Source of the DNA: Multifurca ochricompacta
Lineage: Eukaryota > Basidiomycota > Agaricomycetes > Russulales > Russulaceae
DNA length: 64,000 nucleotides
Assembly (NCBI GenBank): GCA_022496185.1
Contig: WTXG01000028.1
Location: 248,001 to 312,000 of the forward strand
Direction: 5' to 3'
A program made the position numbers and the translations under genes. Positions 46,905 to 58,729 of this stretch are shown in pieces (position 1 is the stretch's first letter; each line of letters opens with the position of its first letter). Under the pieces are notes generated by a model. It did not search any database and was not told where the DNA came from. It saw only the letters and a list, made by a program, of their open reading frames with translations.

Positions 46905-48499
46905 TTTTTTCATGCTAATAGGAAAGAAATCTAGAACTTGTAGTGTCACCTCGCCGTCCTTGTAATAAAGACTGAGACAACCGATTTGACATGTGCGTGA
47001 GAGACTCGGAAGATAGGTGGCGGGCGCAACAGCATCCGTCCGAGCGGGAACTTGACTCTCGCTTCTGCTTCCCACCGAACTTCGACCAATAGCCAAGCGA
47101 CCCATCCTTACGCTGAACATCGGAAAATGAACGGAAAGCGGTCTTCAGGGGCAGGACAATATGATATTACCATTAAATTAAAGCCCAGCAAGATTTCTGC
47201 GCTAACCCTTGAACCTTTGGCCCTTTTTTTTGAGAGGTGGACCTCTGGGTTCGCTGAGATCCGACGATGTTGCGTCGAACTGGAAACTAGAAGATATTTT
47301 AGGTAGAAGATATATCCCTTGCGGTCATTCATGACACTCGAAAATCGTTACGTTGGCCCAGTAGGATATTTTTCGCGCTGGGGCTTGCAAGCAAGTCTCT
47401 TGGATCAGGCCAATTACATCCGTGACCCTGGAATAGCTGGCTTGCTCTTGCTCTGTCACTCTCCCGTTCTGCTATGTGCGCCGATCATATCCGTCAGATT
47501 GATGCAGAAGGCGGGACCTTGTTGAATAGAAATTTATTACGCTCTTTGCTCGTCTATTTTCCCACTCACTTCGTCATTTATATCTATTGACCGTGTTAAT
47601 CCTGCTCAGCGAGTGCATCCCCACAACTTTCGCCTTTTGGATCGGCTCCTCGTCCTCGCCTTGCAAGTCAATCTCACGTTCATGCCGAAAAGAGAACTGG
47701 TATAAGGGGCTGCTCGGGTGCCAGGCTTGGTCTGACTATCACCAAGCTAGTGCCCGCGAGGTATTACCCACAACCTCATCTAAGCGAGCAGTTTTCGTAC
47801 ATATTCTACAACACAAGTTGTACACGCCATGTTGCTCCGACACGTCCCGTCGATTGCCGCCTTAGAGGAAATGGAGTTTCGGGTGATGTCCCTCCCTGCG
47901 TCACTCAGGTCTACGGTGATTAGGAAGAATGATGACGGAAGCTCATGTGTAAAGGTCGTATCGGATTCCAGTCGGTTTTGAGAACTTTCCCCGGCGTTTG
48001 CGATGTACCGGCTCAGTAACTCGCTGAGCGCTCGTGCTACTGCAATCATATGAGCTGGGTGAGATTACTAGCGCCAGTCCAGTCTGAAGTTCCCTTGTAA
48101 GCGTGGTCAGACCACCACCACAGGACTTCATGATCAGTGCATCCATGACAGCAACCAAGTATCTCGGGCACTTGAGGAAAGTGTTGCTTTAATCTTTGCC
48201 CATGTAGTTCTCATACCGCCGAATACGCCTGACCAAGCCTAACAAATAGTGAACCTCACCCCTACGATACCACGATTAGTTAACTAGAGGAACCCAGAGC
48301 ACGTTGCATGTGGATCACACAGTATAGAGTGTGTCACCCAGTTAATCACAACATGTCCCTTCAAAAAGTCGCAATTCTCTCTTTGCGACTGGCCTGAGCA
48401 AGAGTTATTATTGTCTTGAATGCGCGAAAAACCACACTGATCGACTCTTCGCTGAGCCCCCTTGTATCGTCACTTTGCGTTGTACTATTGGAAAGGATC
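46905..48499. other. Intergenic, possible decayed coding remnants
   Basis: No gene is supported. Minus-strand frames at about 47780-48160 (MIAVARALSELLSRYIANAG) look coding-like but have no family signature. Confidence 0.4.
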
Positions 48500-49645
48500 A
48501 CACAAGAGAACTCAATAAGATAAGATATGAAGGTATACGCGTGATATGAGCAGTACCAAGTTGCGCCGCAGCTACTACGTCGAGGTCGTCCTCTGGGTCA
48601 AGAAACTGCGCACTCGATGTCGCCTGAAAGAACTGTCGGGACACCCGACAACTTTACCATCTAAATCACTCGTTTGATGTCGAGCATGATGGAGACGATC
48701 CTAATACCTGGGTGCAAGATCATAGCTGTAGATAGTGATGCCTCGGATGGGGACCTTTGTCTTGTGATCCTAACATATCAAAAAGAGGATCATGCCAACC
48801 TGTAAACTGCCCCACTGGACATTTTGGAAAGTATAGGGTAAAGATGTCCAGCGAGACACGGAGAGGTTGTTTGCCTCGGGCAAAGATATCGGCATTTACA
48901 ATATAAGTGCTGAAAGACATGAGCAAGTCTTCAAAAAGCTCGCTTGCGGAGGCTGTCGTAGCGCAACATTACCTCGATTTGACATAGAGAGCCAAAGACA
49001 CGTTCTCTCGTCTGCCTCACAATCAACAATCATATGCCCCCACTCTTGGCCATCTAGTAGGTCAACCTGCGTGTCCTCCGCGCATCTTTAGCTGAGAATG
49101 TGCGCCATTTTTTCAAGCCCCAGTTTGTCACTATAGTACAGTCCCCACTGCCGCGAATATGAGAACGCAGAGAAACGCCAGCCGGTAGAAAAATGCAGTC
49201 ATGCATGACCTAAATCTGGGAAAAGAGACATGCAGGGCTCGTGCAGAAGTCGAAACGTAAAACCGGAGGCGACCAGGGTGGGGTACTCTGATGGTGGTGA
49301 TGACAATGATGGCGATGACGAAAGTTCTGAGCGTGAGAGGACCGGAGGGGGGGGGGGGGGTTGGCAGCAGGGAATGTGTGGGACAATGTAAAGAATGGGA
49401 TAGATGTCTTCCTTAATCTGGAGACGCGTAAACCGGGAGCGAAAAGAGGGTACTATGTGGGGATAAAGAAATAAAGATGAGTTGGAAAAGTAGAGACAAA
49501 AAGGCAACATGCCGCTCGACGACATCAGTGGGCATTGACCCCAACCCTCCAAACATTTGTGAATCAACTTGGCCTGTTGGCCATCGCGATAATCATCGTT
49601 TTCTCCATTAGAAACGAACGTGTACGAGCTGGTGCTGTTGCTCAT
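48500..49645 (-). CDS. Unresolved spliced gene or pseudogene
   Basis: Several minus-strand segments look coding: a start MSNSTSSYTFVSNGENDDYR at 49645, then VDLLDGQEWGHMIVDCEADE at about 49010-49070, LLMSFSTYIVNADIFARGKQ and KCPVGQFTGWHDPLFDML at about 48780-48940, and PIRGITIYSYDLAP at about 48715-48755. Frames change between them without convincing introns (for example only 20 nt between two at about 48965), so indels or decay are likely. A G-run at 49347-49360 reads as poly-Pro on this strand. I do not recognise the family. Confidence 0.35.
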
Positions 49646-49968
49646 CGATATCTATTGACATTGAACACGGGTGATGCGATGTGAGGCCACCGCTCTTTCG
49701 TTGCCTTATTGGACAACAGAAGAAAGGAGTATCGGAAGCGGGAAGCAAGGCGCTATTGCTATATGATGGCAACATTTGATAGACGATAAATGATAGACAA
49801 TAATAAAGGAATCCACGTGGATTGGTGTGAATGAGTGAATACCCATTTCGAAGCGCCTCACATCACCAACTCATTCTAGGGAATCGCGAAGATATCCAAT
49901 CCATTGCAAGTCTGCAAGTCTAAGTATACAAGTTCAGGCTACCTTGATCTGATTCCTATGTCTGGTAT

Positions 49969-51946
49969 CTATCTATCATGACTAGGAGGCTTCAGTTGCT
50001 CTAGCATCAACTGATCATGCTCCATTTCCATCACGCTATCTGGCCCCACACCCTCTGGCCAACCTATCCTAGGATCCAGATTGATCGTCACAGGATACTG
50101 AGATTCACCTGCCTTTCCACACCAATCAAAATCAATGAGTATTACATTTTCACCATTGATCAGAATATTTGGTGTTCGAAGATCTCCAAACACGAAACCG
50201 TGACCATGCAGCAAGTCGATGGCCTTCTTCACCTTTTGATACTGATCACTTGCAAGTGTGCCATCCTGGTGCTTCCCCTCTATGAAGTCCATGATAACCA
50301 TGTGCAGCCCACCATACTTTGATGTGTCCACATCCTCTGTGCCAGTGTGATACAGGGTTGGTGCAAGTTGGTGCGCAGCCAAAATTCGATGCGCCTTTGC
50401 ATTATATCTTGACACAAACTTGACAACTGCTGGCCGACTAGAACCAGCATGGATAAACTTAGCCTTGTACACAAGCTTGCTCTGCTGATCCGGACTAGGT
50501 CGTGAAATATAGGTCAATGTTGATGCAAATGAAGGGGTAACATAAGGGATTGCATGAACAAGGTCTCCTGGGCATTTGTTAGTGGGACCAAGTGTCAGGT
50601 AGTAGCTGCGGAGTGTGGAGATGGCTGACTTCAGTGCAGTGAATAGCCTTAAAGTAAAGTGAAATTGGTCCTCGTCAAAAAAACTACCTCCAAGCCAGAT
50701 GTAGCCTATTAAAGGTTGCACCACCACTTTCTCAAGGTAAATAGCACCAGAGACACACAACCATGGGCCGGCAATTGCTAAAATGATGGTTGGGCAATAG
50801 GAACATTCTCTGATGACTTGTCCTGATAGACACCAATTAGATTTTACACATGGATATGTTTGTAACGCACCAGAATGCCCCCAGTAACGGCGATAGGAGA
50901 GGCCAGCTTGAATGAAGGGATCTACGTGGGCAGTTCCCATCTCATTCTTCATCTCCAAGATCGCAATGTATGCTGTTGAACCACAACAAGCTTCAATTAC
51001 CGAACCATTAGCGGTGACACCCGTTTGGCTAACGCGTTCAAGCGCGCCGCCAAGAAGCGCATTCAAAGGCGCGTGGATAGCCTTTAAGCGATCTGTCTCG
51101 TTTTTGTAAAGATTGGCAAAGGCCACTTGAAGGGCCTTGACAGATGAACACGCCCCTTCGTCCAAGTTCAAAGGATCCTGACTCGCCAAAACTTCCTGAA
51201 ACGAGTTGAACACTGGGTGGAACAGGCCGATGGGAGGAGCATAGCACCCAAATGGACGCCCATTGAGAATTGGTAGTTTCGCCTGTTGTTTGATGTATTC
51301 TGATATGAGTGCTGCTCTCGAAGGCGGGGGACCTTCCAAATCTGCTTGGGTCTCGCGTTTCTGAGCTAAGTCAAGCCAGTCATTGATAGGATGTGGAGCA
51401 AGAGTCCCGAATACCCACCTTCAAGGATCGGGAGCAACTTTGGAGTAGGGTCTCTCGCTTTAACTCTCAGAGCCTTCTCCGGGTGTTCGATGGCTGCATT
51501 AATGTCAAATACGTGTGGCGATCCCATGACGATCAAAACTTACGTGGGACTTGCACAATAAGATGCAAGAAATGCTCATCTAGGTTATCTTTCCAGTATT
51601 CATATAGGCGTACGAAAGGAGAGAGGACTTGAATACTGCCATTCTCGTCAAGTGCTTTATCAGAGTCCGTCGAGGGGAACTCGATGCCATTGATAAAACC
51701 CTCGAATTCATTTCTTGTAGATCTTGTACGACCCATGACCTGCGGCGTTAAAACTTTCCATAGAAGGATCTGATTGGCTGCGAAGTTATCCAACAAGGGA
51801 GACATCTCAGCCTTAATGATTTTTTGGAGGTCTGCGACGAATTCATTCGATCGGACTCCAACCTTGAATATACCTCCAAGAGGATTGCTGTTGTCATCGA
51901 GAACCTGGCAAAATAGTGTGATGGTAGTAGACTCGGAGCTCATCAT
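49969..51946 (-). CDS. Crinkler (CRN)-domain protein with kinase-like tail
   Basis: The N-terminus starts MMSSESTTITLFCQVLDD; with FKVGVRSNEFVADLQKIIKA, ILLWKVL and FLHLIVQVP it matches the ubiquitin-like N-terminal domain of Crinkler proteins, first known as oomycete effectors and common in basidiomycetes. Two introns follow (donors at about 51546 and 51403). The second large exon is 456 residues and ends with a protein-kinase-like domain: AVVKFVSRYNAKAH (putative ATP-binding Lys), GHGFVFGDLRTPNILI (catalytic loop with FGD in place of HRD) and VILIDFDW (DFD in place of DFG). It ends LKPPSHDR. The putative Lys, Asp, Asn and Asp positions are kept, so activity is possible. There is no signal peptide, so it is cytosolic or nuclear unless exported by another route. 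It is divergent from the NACHT-ankyrin receptor gene across 1.7 kb. Confidence 0.8.
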
Positions 51947-53629
51947 TTGGTCAACTTTGAGCGCGTCGCGTCGCGTCGTCGGTTTGGATTGGAAATTGGA
52001 GTCTTAATGTTACCCTTCCCAGATTAGGAAGGCTTGTCGCACACTAACAGCGCTCCAGATGGCAGGTGATGACAGACGGATGCAAGATATTTAACAGGGA
52101 GAGTTGCTACGGTGTGTCGGGTCGATTCAAACGAGGGTGGGCAATAGATCCCACGGACGGTGATGCACAAGCAAGAGGACATTCAGCGATTCGAAACAAA
52201 TGTGGGTCAGCAATAAGAACCAGAAGACGCGTGTTAAGGTGTGCTCCTGTTGTGAGTACAGCATCCTTATGTACTTGTACGTGAAGTAGAGGTCGGCTCA
52301 GCAGAATGGGGTCAGTTGCAGTCATTTTACACGGGAGTCATGTTGAGAAGATACGGACTCCTAGGGAAGATTGCAAAACGATTGGTTGTCGTGTTTCAAT
52401 TCCCACATTTTGCTTTTCACAATCAAGGTGAGTCACACTCATGGGAATATTCACAAAGGCACACAATAAATCAGAAGGACATTTATATGGCTACTCCTCA
52501 TGATCTCACATAGTTCAGTTGTCCAGCTTGAAAACGCCTAAGAAGGCTCGAACCCGGGGAAATAGTTCACTTCAAAGTCCGATGGCCAGGGCACTAAAGC
52601 GAATCCAAGCCGATGAATAAAGGAACATCCAAAATAATACATAACGATGCGCAAAATGAACAGAAAACCTGGGCATGATGAGAAAGAGAAAAATGACATT
52701 TGAAACGCCGGCCCTTGCTTAGTTGTCGGGTGCAGAGATAGAGGTCACAGAACTAAAGGACTAACAGCGGTGTTCACGTGCTGAGACATCATCGCTTTCG
52801 TTCGTGGGTTTGGAGAGGGGGGTTGGATGGTTGTATGTGGGGACATGAGGGACTCTTAGATGCGCTTCCTGACTGTACCTTTGATAGCCGCATGGGCCGC
52901 CACACATGACTTACTCTCACTTACAAACACCGTGCACTCCCTCAGATAAGATTCCCAAGTAAACTTTTAGTTGGCCGGCTTCCCGACCTCCAGGATATAA
53001 ACACATGATCGTCTTACACGCGTGTCTTTTCTGTAATAATACTCATTCGAGTCAATCCGGTTCAACATCCCCATTATGTCATACACCTTCGTGGCCTTCC
53101 CGGATGTTTGGGCTGTTGCATACAAAAAGGCAAAGGCCAAGGTAATTAATTAAGACTTTTATTATAACACTTGACGTTGTATGATTGTTCACGATCTTTC
53201 CATAAAGCATGACAGCGCGGGTGAGACGCGAGCTAATTTAAGACTGACGAGTCGCGGTCACCTGACCATACGTTCCCAGATTGGCAATTTACACCACGTG
53301 ATCACCTATGTAACGTGTTAGAATGGATTATGTAATAAAATGTAGACCCTCCCGTGGTTTCGTACTTTTGCTGTTCTTCTCTCAACGGTTGTTGTGAGTG
53401 GAAATGCATTTCAGTACGTCGGAATCCTTCAGGATTATCATATTATCTGCCTTTGAGCCGGATTCCACTATTCTTTAATTGCTATGTCTGATCAACCATA
53501 TGAGCGTCTATCTGTCATATCCGACTTCGATTACCACTACTTATCATCGATACATCACCCAGTGAACTTGTGTTTCACTGTAAACACATTTCCTACTACT
53601 AACTTAACCAATCACATACCAGTGTCTCC
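51947..53629. other. Spacer between CRN-kinase and NLR genes
   Basis: The 1.7 kb divergent spacer carries a (GTCGC)3 run at about 51964-51980 next to the CRN-kinase start, a TATA-like ATATAAA at 52995 and a short orphan frame at 53075-53140 (annotated separately). No complete gene is seen. Confidence 0.5.
53075..53140 (+). other. Orphan first-exon-like ORF
   Basis: An ATG opens MSYTFVAFPDVWAVAYKKAK and runs to a GTAATT that could be a splice donor. It has a TATA-like ATATAAA about 80 bp upstream. No second exon is found before the NLR gene. It may be a relic left by rearrangement, or an upstream exon of something lost. Confidence 0.3.
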
Positions 53630-56600
53630 ATGTCCCCAACCCCGACAGCCAACACTACCACTACCTCTTCGTCTTCCAACTTTCAGGCGATCTTCCTTGC
53701 TGCCTTCAAGGCCTACAAGAAGCAAACAGGAAAAGACATCATCACACATCCTCTTGCCACGCACATTCAATCCTGCAACTCTCCCAGTGACATTATATCT
53801 GTCCTTCAAGAACAAGCACAACAGGTTGATCAATCCCGTGCTCGTGATGAAAGGTTGACAAAGTGGCTATATCCGACCGTGAACGTGCTCTATGCATTAT
53901 CTGCTACCCTTAGTGAAGGCGTCGGTCTGGTGAATCTATCCAGGTCAATAATTTAGATGCCACTGTCCTCATATTCAATATTCAGGTATTCTCCCCCGCG
54001 AAAGTGGTCTTTGCTGGCATTGGCATCCTTCTCTTAGTACGTGATTTCTGTAGTTCCTGTTACTCCGCGTGGGGATACAAGCTCAAGGAGATCTTCCAGG
54101 CAGCTAAGGATGTTGGTGCTAGTCAAGACGCACTCATCGAAATTTTCGAGAGGATCGAAAACTTTTTCAAACGCGTCGAGGCTTACACCCACGTGCTGCC
54201 AACAGCAGGAATGACAGAGGTTATTGTGAAGATAGTCGTCGAGGTACTCTCGATCCTTGCCCTTGCAACAAAGGAAGTCAAGCAAGGGCGAACGAGTGTG
54301 TTTGTTCGCGGATAGATGTCGTTCGTGGCTTACCATTTGTTTTAGAAAAATACTTGAAGAAATTAGCTGGGAGGACAGATATTGAAGATGCGCTGCAAAG
54401 CTTGGACAGGCTGATACAAGAAGAGGTTCGGATGGCGACTGCCGAGGTGTTGAAGGTTACCCATGAGGTCGACGTGAGAGTGAAGGAGGTCGATGATAAG
54501 GTGAAGATAATTATTGATGGTGGGTATAGGCCGAACAAGTCGTCGCCAGTGCCGGTATTCTGAAACGTTATACCACTAGATGGAAAGGAGACTAGAACAG
54601 CAGTTCAACAAATGGCGAATGAACTAGAGGATCAAAATCGTTCGTAATCCCAATCATTTATTGTGAACATTAGGTTGTTGTGGAAGCTGAAGGAACATTT
54701 CACGGTGGTAGGAAACGAGCTGCGAGAGAAGCTACGGACATGGCTCTCACCGGCTGATCCGTCCACAAACCACAACATTGCGCGTAATGCTCACCACGAA
54801 GGGACAGCTGCATGGTTCTTCGAAGGGAGGATTTTTAATGAATGGAAGTCGACAGGTTCGTTGTTGTGGATTCATGGGAAACGTAGGTCGTGACTCGAGA
54901 TATATCACGCGCCAGGGGGTTAATCGTTCTTGTAGCGGGTTCCGGGAAGAGTATTCTCTGGTTCGTTCTTTCCCATCATCCTATCACCACTACCTGTGCT
55001 GATATTATTTATATTTTACAGCTCTGCCATCATCCAGGACATCATGGCCCTGCAAGTCGCTGGAACAGCATCTATGGGATATTTCTATTTCGACTTTAGG
55101 GATCTCAATAAGCAAAATCTCCGCAATTTGCTCCCATCTCTTCTTATTCAGCTTTCTGCTCGGTCCATTCCTCGTTGCGACATACTCTCCCGTCTTTATT
55201 TAGCACACGACCTTGGCGCACAGAAGCCTAGTGATGCCGTTTTAACAGAATCCTTGAAAGAAATGCTTTCCATATCAGGTCAAGATCCAAGTTATATTAT
55301 CATCGATGCGCTTGACGAATGTCCGAACACTTCTGGGATGCCATCTCCCCGCGAAGAGGTGCTCGAGTTTGTGAATCATCTTGTTGGGCTTGACCTCCCG
55401 AATCTGCGCATATGCGTTACCAGTCGGCCGGAGATCGACATTCGATCTACCCTTGAACCGTTATCGCCCCACCCCGTATCGCTTCATAACGAAAGTGGAC
55501 AGAAGAAGGATATCGTGGACTATGTCAGCTCTGTTGTTCACTCGGATAAAAGGATGCGGAGATGGCGGGAGGAGGACAAGGTTCTGGTGATCGAGAAGTT
55601 GTCCGAAAAGGCGGACGGAATGTAAGGACGAGCACTACACCCACCTCTATGGCACGTTCTTACGCTGGAGAACAGGTTTCGATGGGTATTCTGCCAGCTC
55701 GAAGTGCTACGGCACTGCTTCCCACCAAGTGTGCGGAGTATCCTGGAGGAGTTGCCTGAAAGTCTGGACGAGACCTACGAACGGGTGCTCAGGGAAATCA
55801 ACAAGGCGAACCGAGAGCACGCTCATCGCCTGCTGCAATGCCTCACTGTGGCAGTTCGACCGCTTCGTGTGGAGGAACTCGCTGAGGTGCTTGCTGTTGA
55901 TTTCAACATGGGAGGGATCCCAAAGTTAAACTCGGACTGGCGGTGGCAAGATCAGGAAGAAGCTGTGCTGTCTGCATGCTCGAGTTTGGTGGGGATCGTA
56001 GGAGAGGGAGGTTCTCGGGTGGTGCAGTTTTCGCACTTCTCGGTGAAGGAGTTCCTGATATCGAAGCGGTTGTCGAGCTCAAGTGAAGATGTGTCACGGT
56101 ATCGGATTCACCTGGAGGATGCACATGCTATCATTGCTCAAGCTTGTCTAGGGGTTCTACTTGGATTGGACGATAAAATTGACAAAGAAGGGATGGGGGA
56201 GTTTCCGCTTGGTGAATATGCTGCTGAACACTGGGTGACGCATGCTCGATTTGAGAATGTGATATCAAAGGTGAAGGATGGAGTTCAGTGTCTTTTTGAC
56301 GAGGAGAAACCACATTTTGCAGCATGGGTCTGGGTGTACAATGTAGACAACTCCGTCGGCCCCATGCGCGGGATACACCCAGTTCAACCTGATGGGACTC
56401 CTCTATACTATGCTGCATGTCTAGGGCTTCATGATCTCACAGAATATCTTGCCGGCAAGCGCCCACAGTATATCAATGCCAAGGGTGGCTACTACGGGTC
56501 TCCGTTGCTTGCAGCAATGTTCTATGGTCACCCCGAGGTTTCATTTTTACTCCTGGATCTTGGCGCAGATGTGAACATCCGAGGGAGATGGGGCCAGACT

Positions 56601-56969
56601 CCACTCCATCGCGCGTCTCCTCTGGAATCATTTGACGTTGGGCAACGGCTACTCGACCTCGGTGCGGACGTGAACGCACGGGAAGTGGACAACTGGACTC
56701 CGCTTTACATGGCGGCGAACACGGGACGGCTCTGCGCCGTTCAGATGCTTATTCGGCATGGCGCAGAGATCGATGCCCCGGATAACGATGGCCGGACTCC
56801 GTTGCACCGAGCGTCAGGACAGGGGTTTCCGGAAGTCATGCGATTTTTACTGGAGAATGGCGCCAATGCGCATGCGCGCGACGGGAAAGGCAGGACTGTA
56901 TCGCAAGTTGCATCGAATGATCGCAGGGAAGAAATCATAGCCTTGCTGTCCGAATACGGTGCCCAGTGA
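53630..56969 (+). CDS. Goodbye-NACHT-ankyrin STAND receptor (NLR-like)
   Basis: This belongs to the fungal NLR-like STAND NTPases, which take part in non-self recognition and programmed cell death; that role is inferred from the family. The N-terminus starts MSPTPTANTTTTSSSSNFQA and is a Goodbye-type domain (IFLAAFKAYKKQTGKDIITH ... LTKWLYPTVNVLYALSATL). A linker with SPADPSTNHNIARNAHHEGT leads to NACHT: the P-loop GKPGSGKSIL is built by two introns (about 54889-54936 and 54962-55020), Walker B is IIIDALDEC, and sensor 1 is ICVTSRPEIDI. Then come a winged-helix-like region (VVQFSHFSVKEFLIS) and about five ankyrin repeats (GQTPLHRAS, LLLDLGADVN, NWTPLYMAANTG, DGRTPLHRASGQG). It ends LLSEYGAQ. 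About nine introns, all with good borders, and no frame break: the gene appears complete at about 970 residues. Confidence 0.9.
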
Positions 56970-57515
56970 ACACGAGCTGTTGTACCCATGGAACTATTTC
57001 ATAATTTATCGTATGCTATGGTATTTTTGATGGTTATTGTACCTTAAGTACTAGAATAGTGTGCAGAGTAGCATAGTAACTGTTTTTCTTTATAAATGGC
57101 TAACTCCCAGTTTCTGAGCTCTTAACTAAATATCAGTTATCATGCTCATAGAGAGAATGTAGAGTTGAGTGGGGTGGTGAGAGCAAGAGTTTTAGGGTGA
57201 TGAAGCAACAAATGGGGACATTTCTCAAACAGGATGAATTCTTGGGGCTATTCTACAGCCCCTTTTATGTAGTTTATGTGTACAATGTAAAACAGTCATG
57301 GTGCTGGTACTGTCTGTGTGGTTAGCATTCTTAAGCTAAACAAAGACAAGTTAACTTTATTGGCTAAACACACACCCCAATCAAGCAGGGCTGCACACTG
57401 TACCTGTACCTCATGGTATGGATGTTGGAAATGGATCAATATGGCCAGGTTGGATCAATCACTAAGTGTTATGCTCAGCAGGGCATATCATGTGTGATGG
57501 TGTTATGACCTATGC
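56970..57515. other. AT-rich spacer before repeats
   Basis: Few CpG dinucleotides, no gene seen. This is the border between the NLR gene and the repeat block. Confidence 0.5.
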
Positions 57516-58017
57516 TAGTGATGTGCCTGGCCTGGCTCAAAGCCAGAAGCCAGGCCAAGCTGGGCCTGTTTGGGCCAGGCCAAGCCAGGCTGTTGTGACA
57601 GCCCAGCAAGGGCTTTGGCCCAGCTCAGAGAAACTAAAAGCCAAAGCCACTGGCTCAGGCCGCAGCTTTCAACAGCACATACAAGTGCAATAGCAATCAT
57701 CAAAATCAGTAGAAATCTGATCACAAAGTGGTTGATTTGGGTCATGTGATCATGTTTATCATGGCATTTCAAACTTTTTCTTCGATATAGCTTTGCAATA
57801 CATAACACACTAAGTCAGATTTGGATTAGCTGAACTATAACTACTAGTTATATGTCATAAAATTTTCTCTGCCAAAAGCTGTGGCTTGGGCCAAGCTGGG
57901 CCAGGGCCAAGCCATCTGTGGTGGCTTTGGCTCAGCCCAGACTTCAGGAAAGCTGGAGCTGCCTCAGGCCAAGCCAAAGCTGCGGCTTTTGGGCCAAGCT
58001 GGGCCAGAACATCACTA
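57516..58017. mobile_element. hAT-type MITE with 8 bp target duplication
   Basis: A 502 bp element has terminal inverted repeats: the left end TAGTGATGTGCCTGGCC matches the reverse of the right end (GGGCCAGAACATCACTA read backwards gives TAGTGATGTTCTGGCCC). It is flanked by a perfect 8 bp direct repeat, ACCTATGC (57508-57515 and 58018-58025), the hAT superfamily target-site length. The interior has no transposase; its ends are rich in GGCCAAGC/GCTTGGCC-type inverted units that can fold extensively. A non-autonomous hAT MITE is the best reading. Confidence 0.85.
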
Positions 58018-58243
58018 ACCTATGCCTAGTGACCCTCTTTGTAACAGGAGTGCTCCATGTACACTTAGTAAGCAAGAAGGGCAAAGGTATAAGTGACCTT
58101 TGTTGTAATGTTTTTATCCTTGCTTTTCTTTTTCCTTCTTTTTATTTGTCTTTGCTGCATCTTAACCACTTAGCTAGCCATCTATAGATCATCAGATGAT
58201 AGCAGATAACAGAGGGTTCAACCCCTTCTGTATGAGACCTAGC

Positions 58244-58729
58244 TGTTGACACAGGACGTGTCTGGAGATGCTTCAGGTATCTAAGGATAGCATTAGCTGT
58301 AGATAAGATTAGATTAGGTTCCGGAGTTTTGGACTTTTTATGATATCTTTATTACATTTCTTTTTTGCCTTACTCAGCTGATTAGTGATATACTTAGTAA
58401 TGTGCAGTAAGCACATGATATCTCCTTGGCCAATGGCCTTTGTCCCTCATTGTTGGATGTCCAGCACTTGTGGACTTATTCCCAGTGCACACAGACCATT
58501 TCCCCTGACCCCTTTGAGTATATAAGGGTGTCTGTTTCATCCCTTCCACTTCAGAGTTTCTTCAATCTCTGAAGTGTAAGTTCTACTATACTTTCTATCA
58601 TACCTTTGACTAACTGTCTCCTGTAGATACTTGTCTTTCTAGGTCAGTAGAATAGTAATATAGAGTTTCTTCAATCTCTGAAGTATACTTGTCTTTCTAG
58701 CCTAACACACTACTAACCACAGTCAGTAT
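58244..58729. mobile_element. LTR-like repeat, copy 1
   Basis: Begins TGTTGACACAGGACGTG and shares most of its length with the next copy (58730 on). It has a TATATAAG box at about 58519, then a region with an internal duplication of TTTCTTCAATCTCTGAAGT. It reaches CTAACCACAGTCA at 58725. It is a solo LTR or part of a tandem LTR. Confidence 0.7.

Noticed and set aside
47319..47525. Plus-strand ORF of 68 residues
   Set aside because: No start context, no homology pattern, no intron structure.
52530..52610. tRNA-like B box (GGGTTCGAGCC on the minus strand)
   Set aside because: The T stem does not pair and no A box or acceptor stem fits; I see no tRNA gene in the window.
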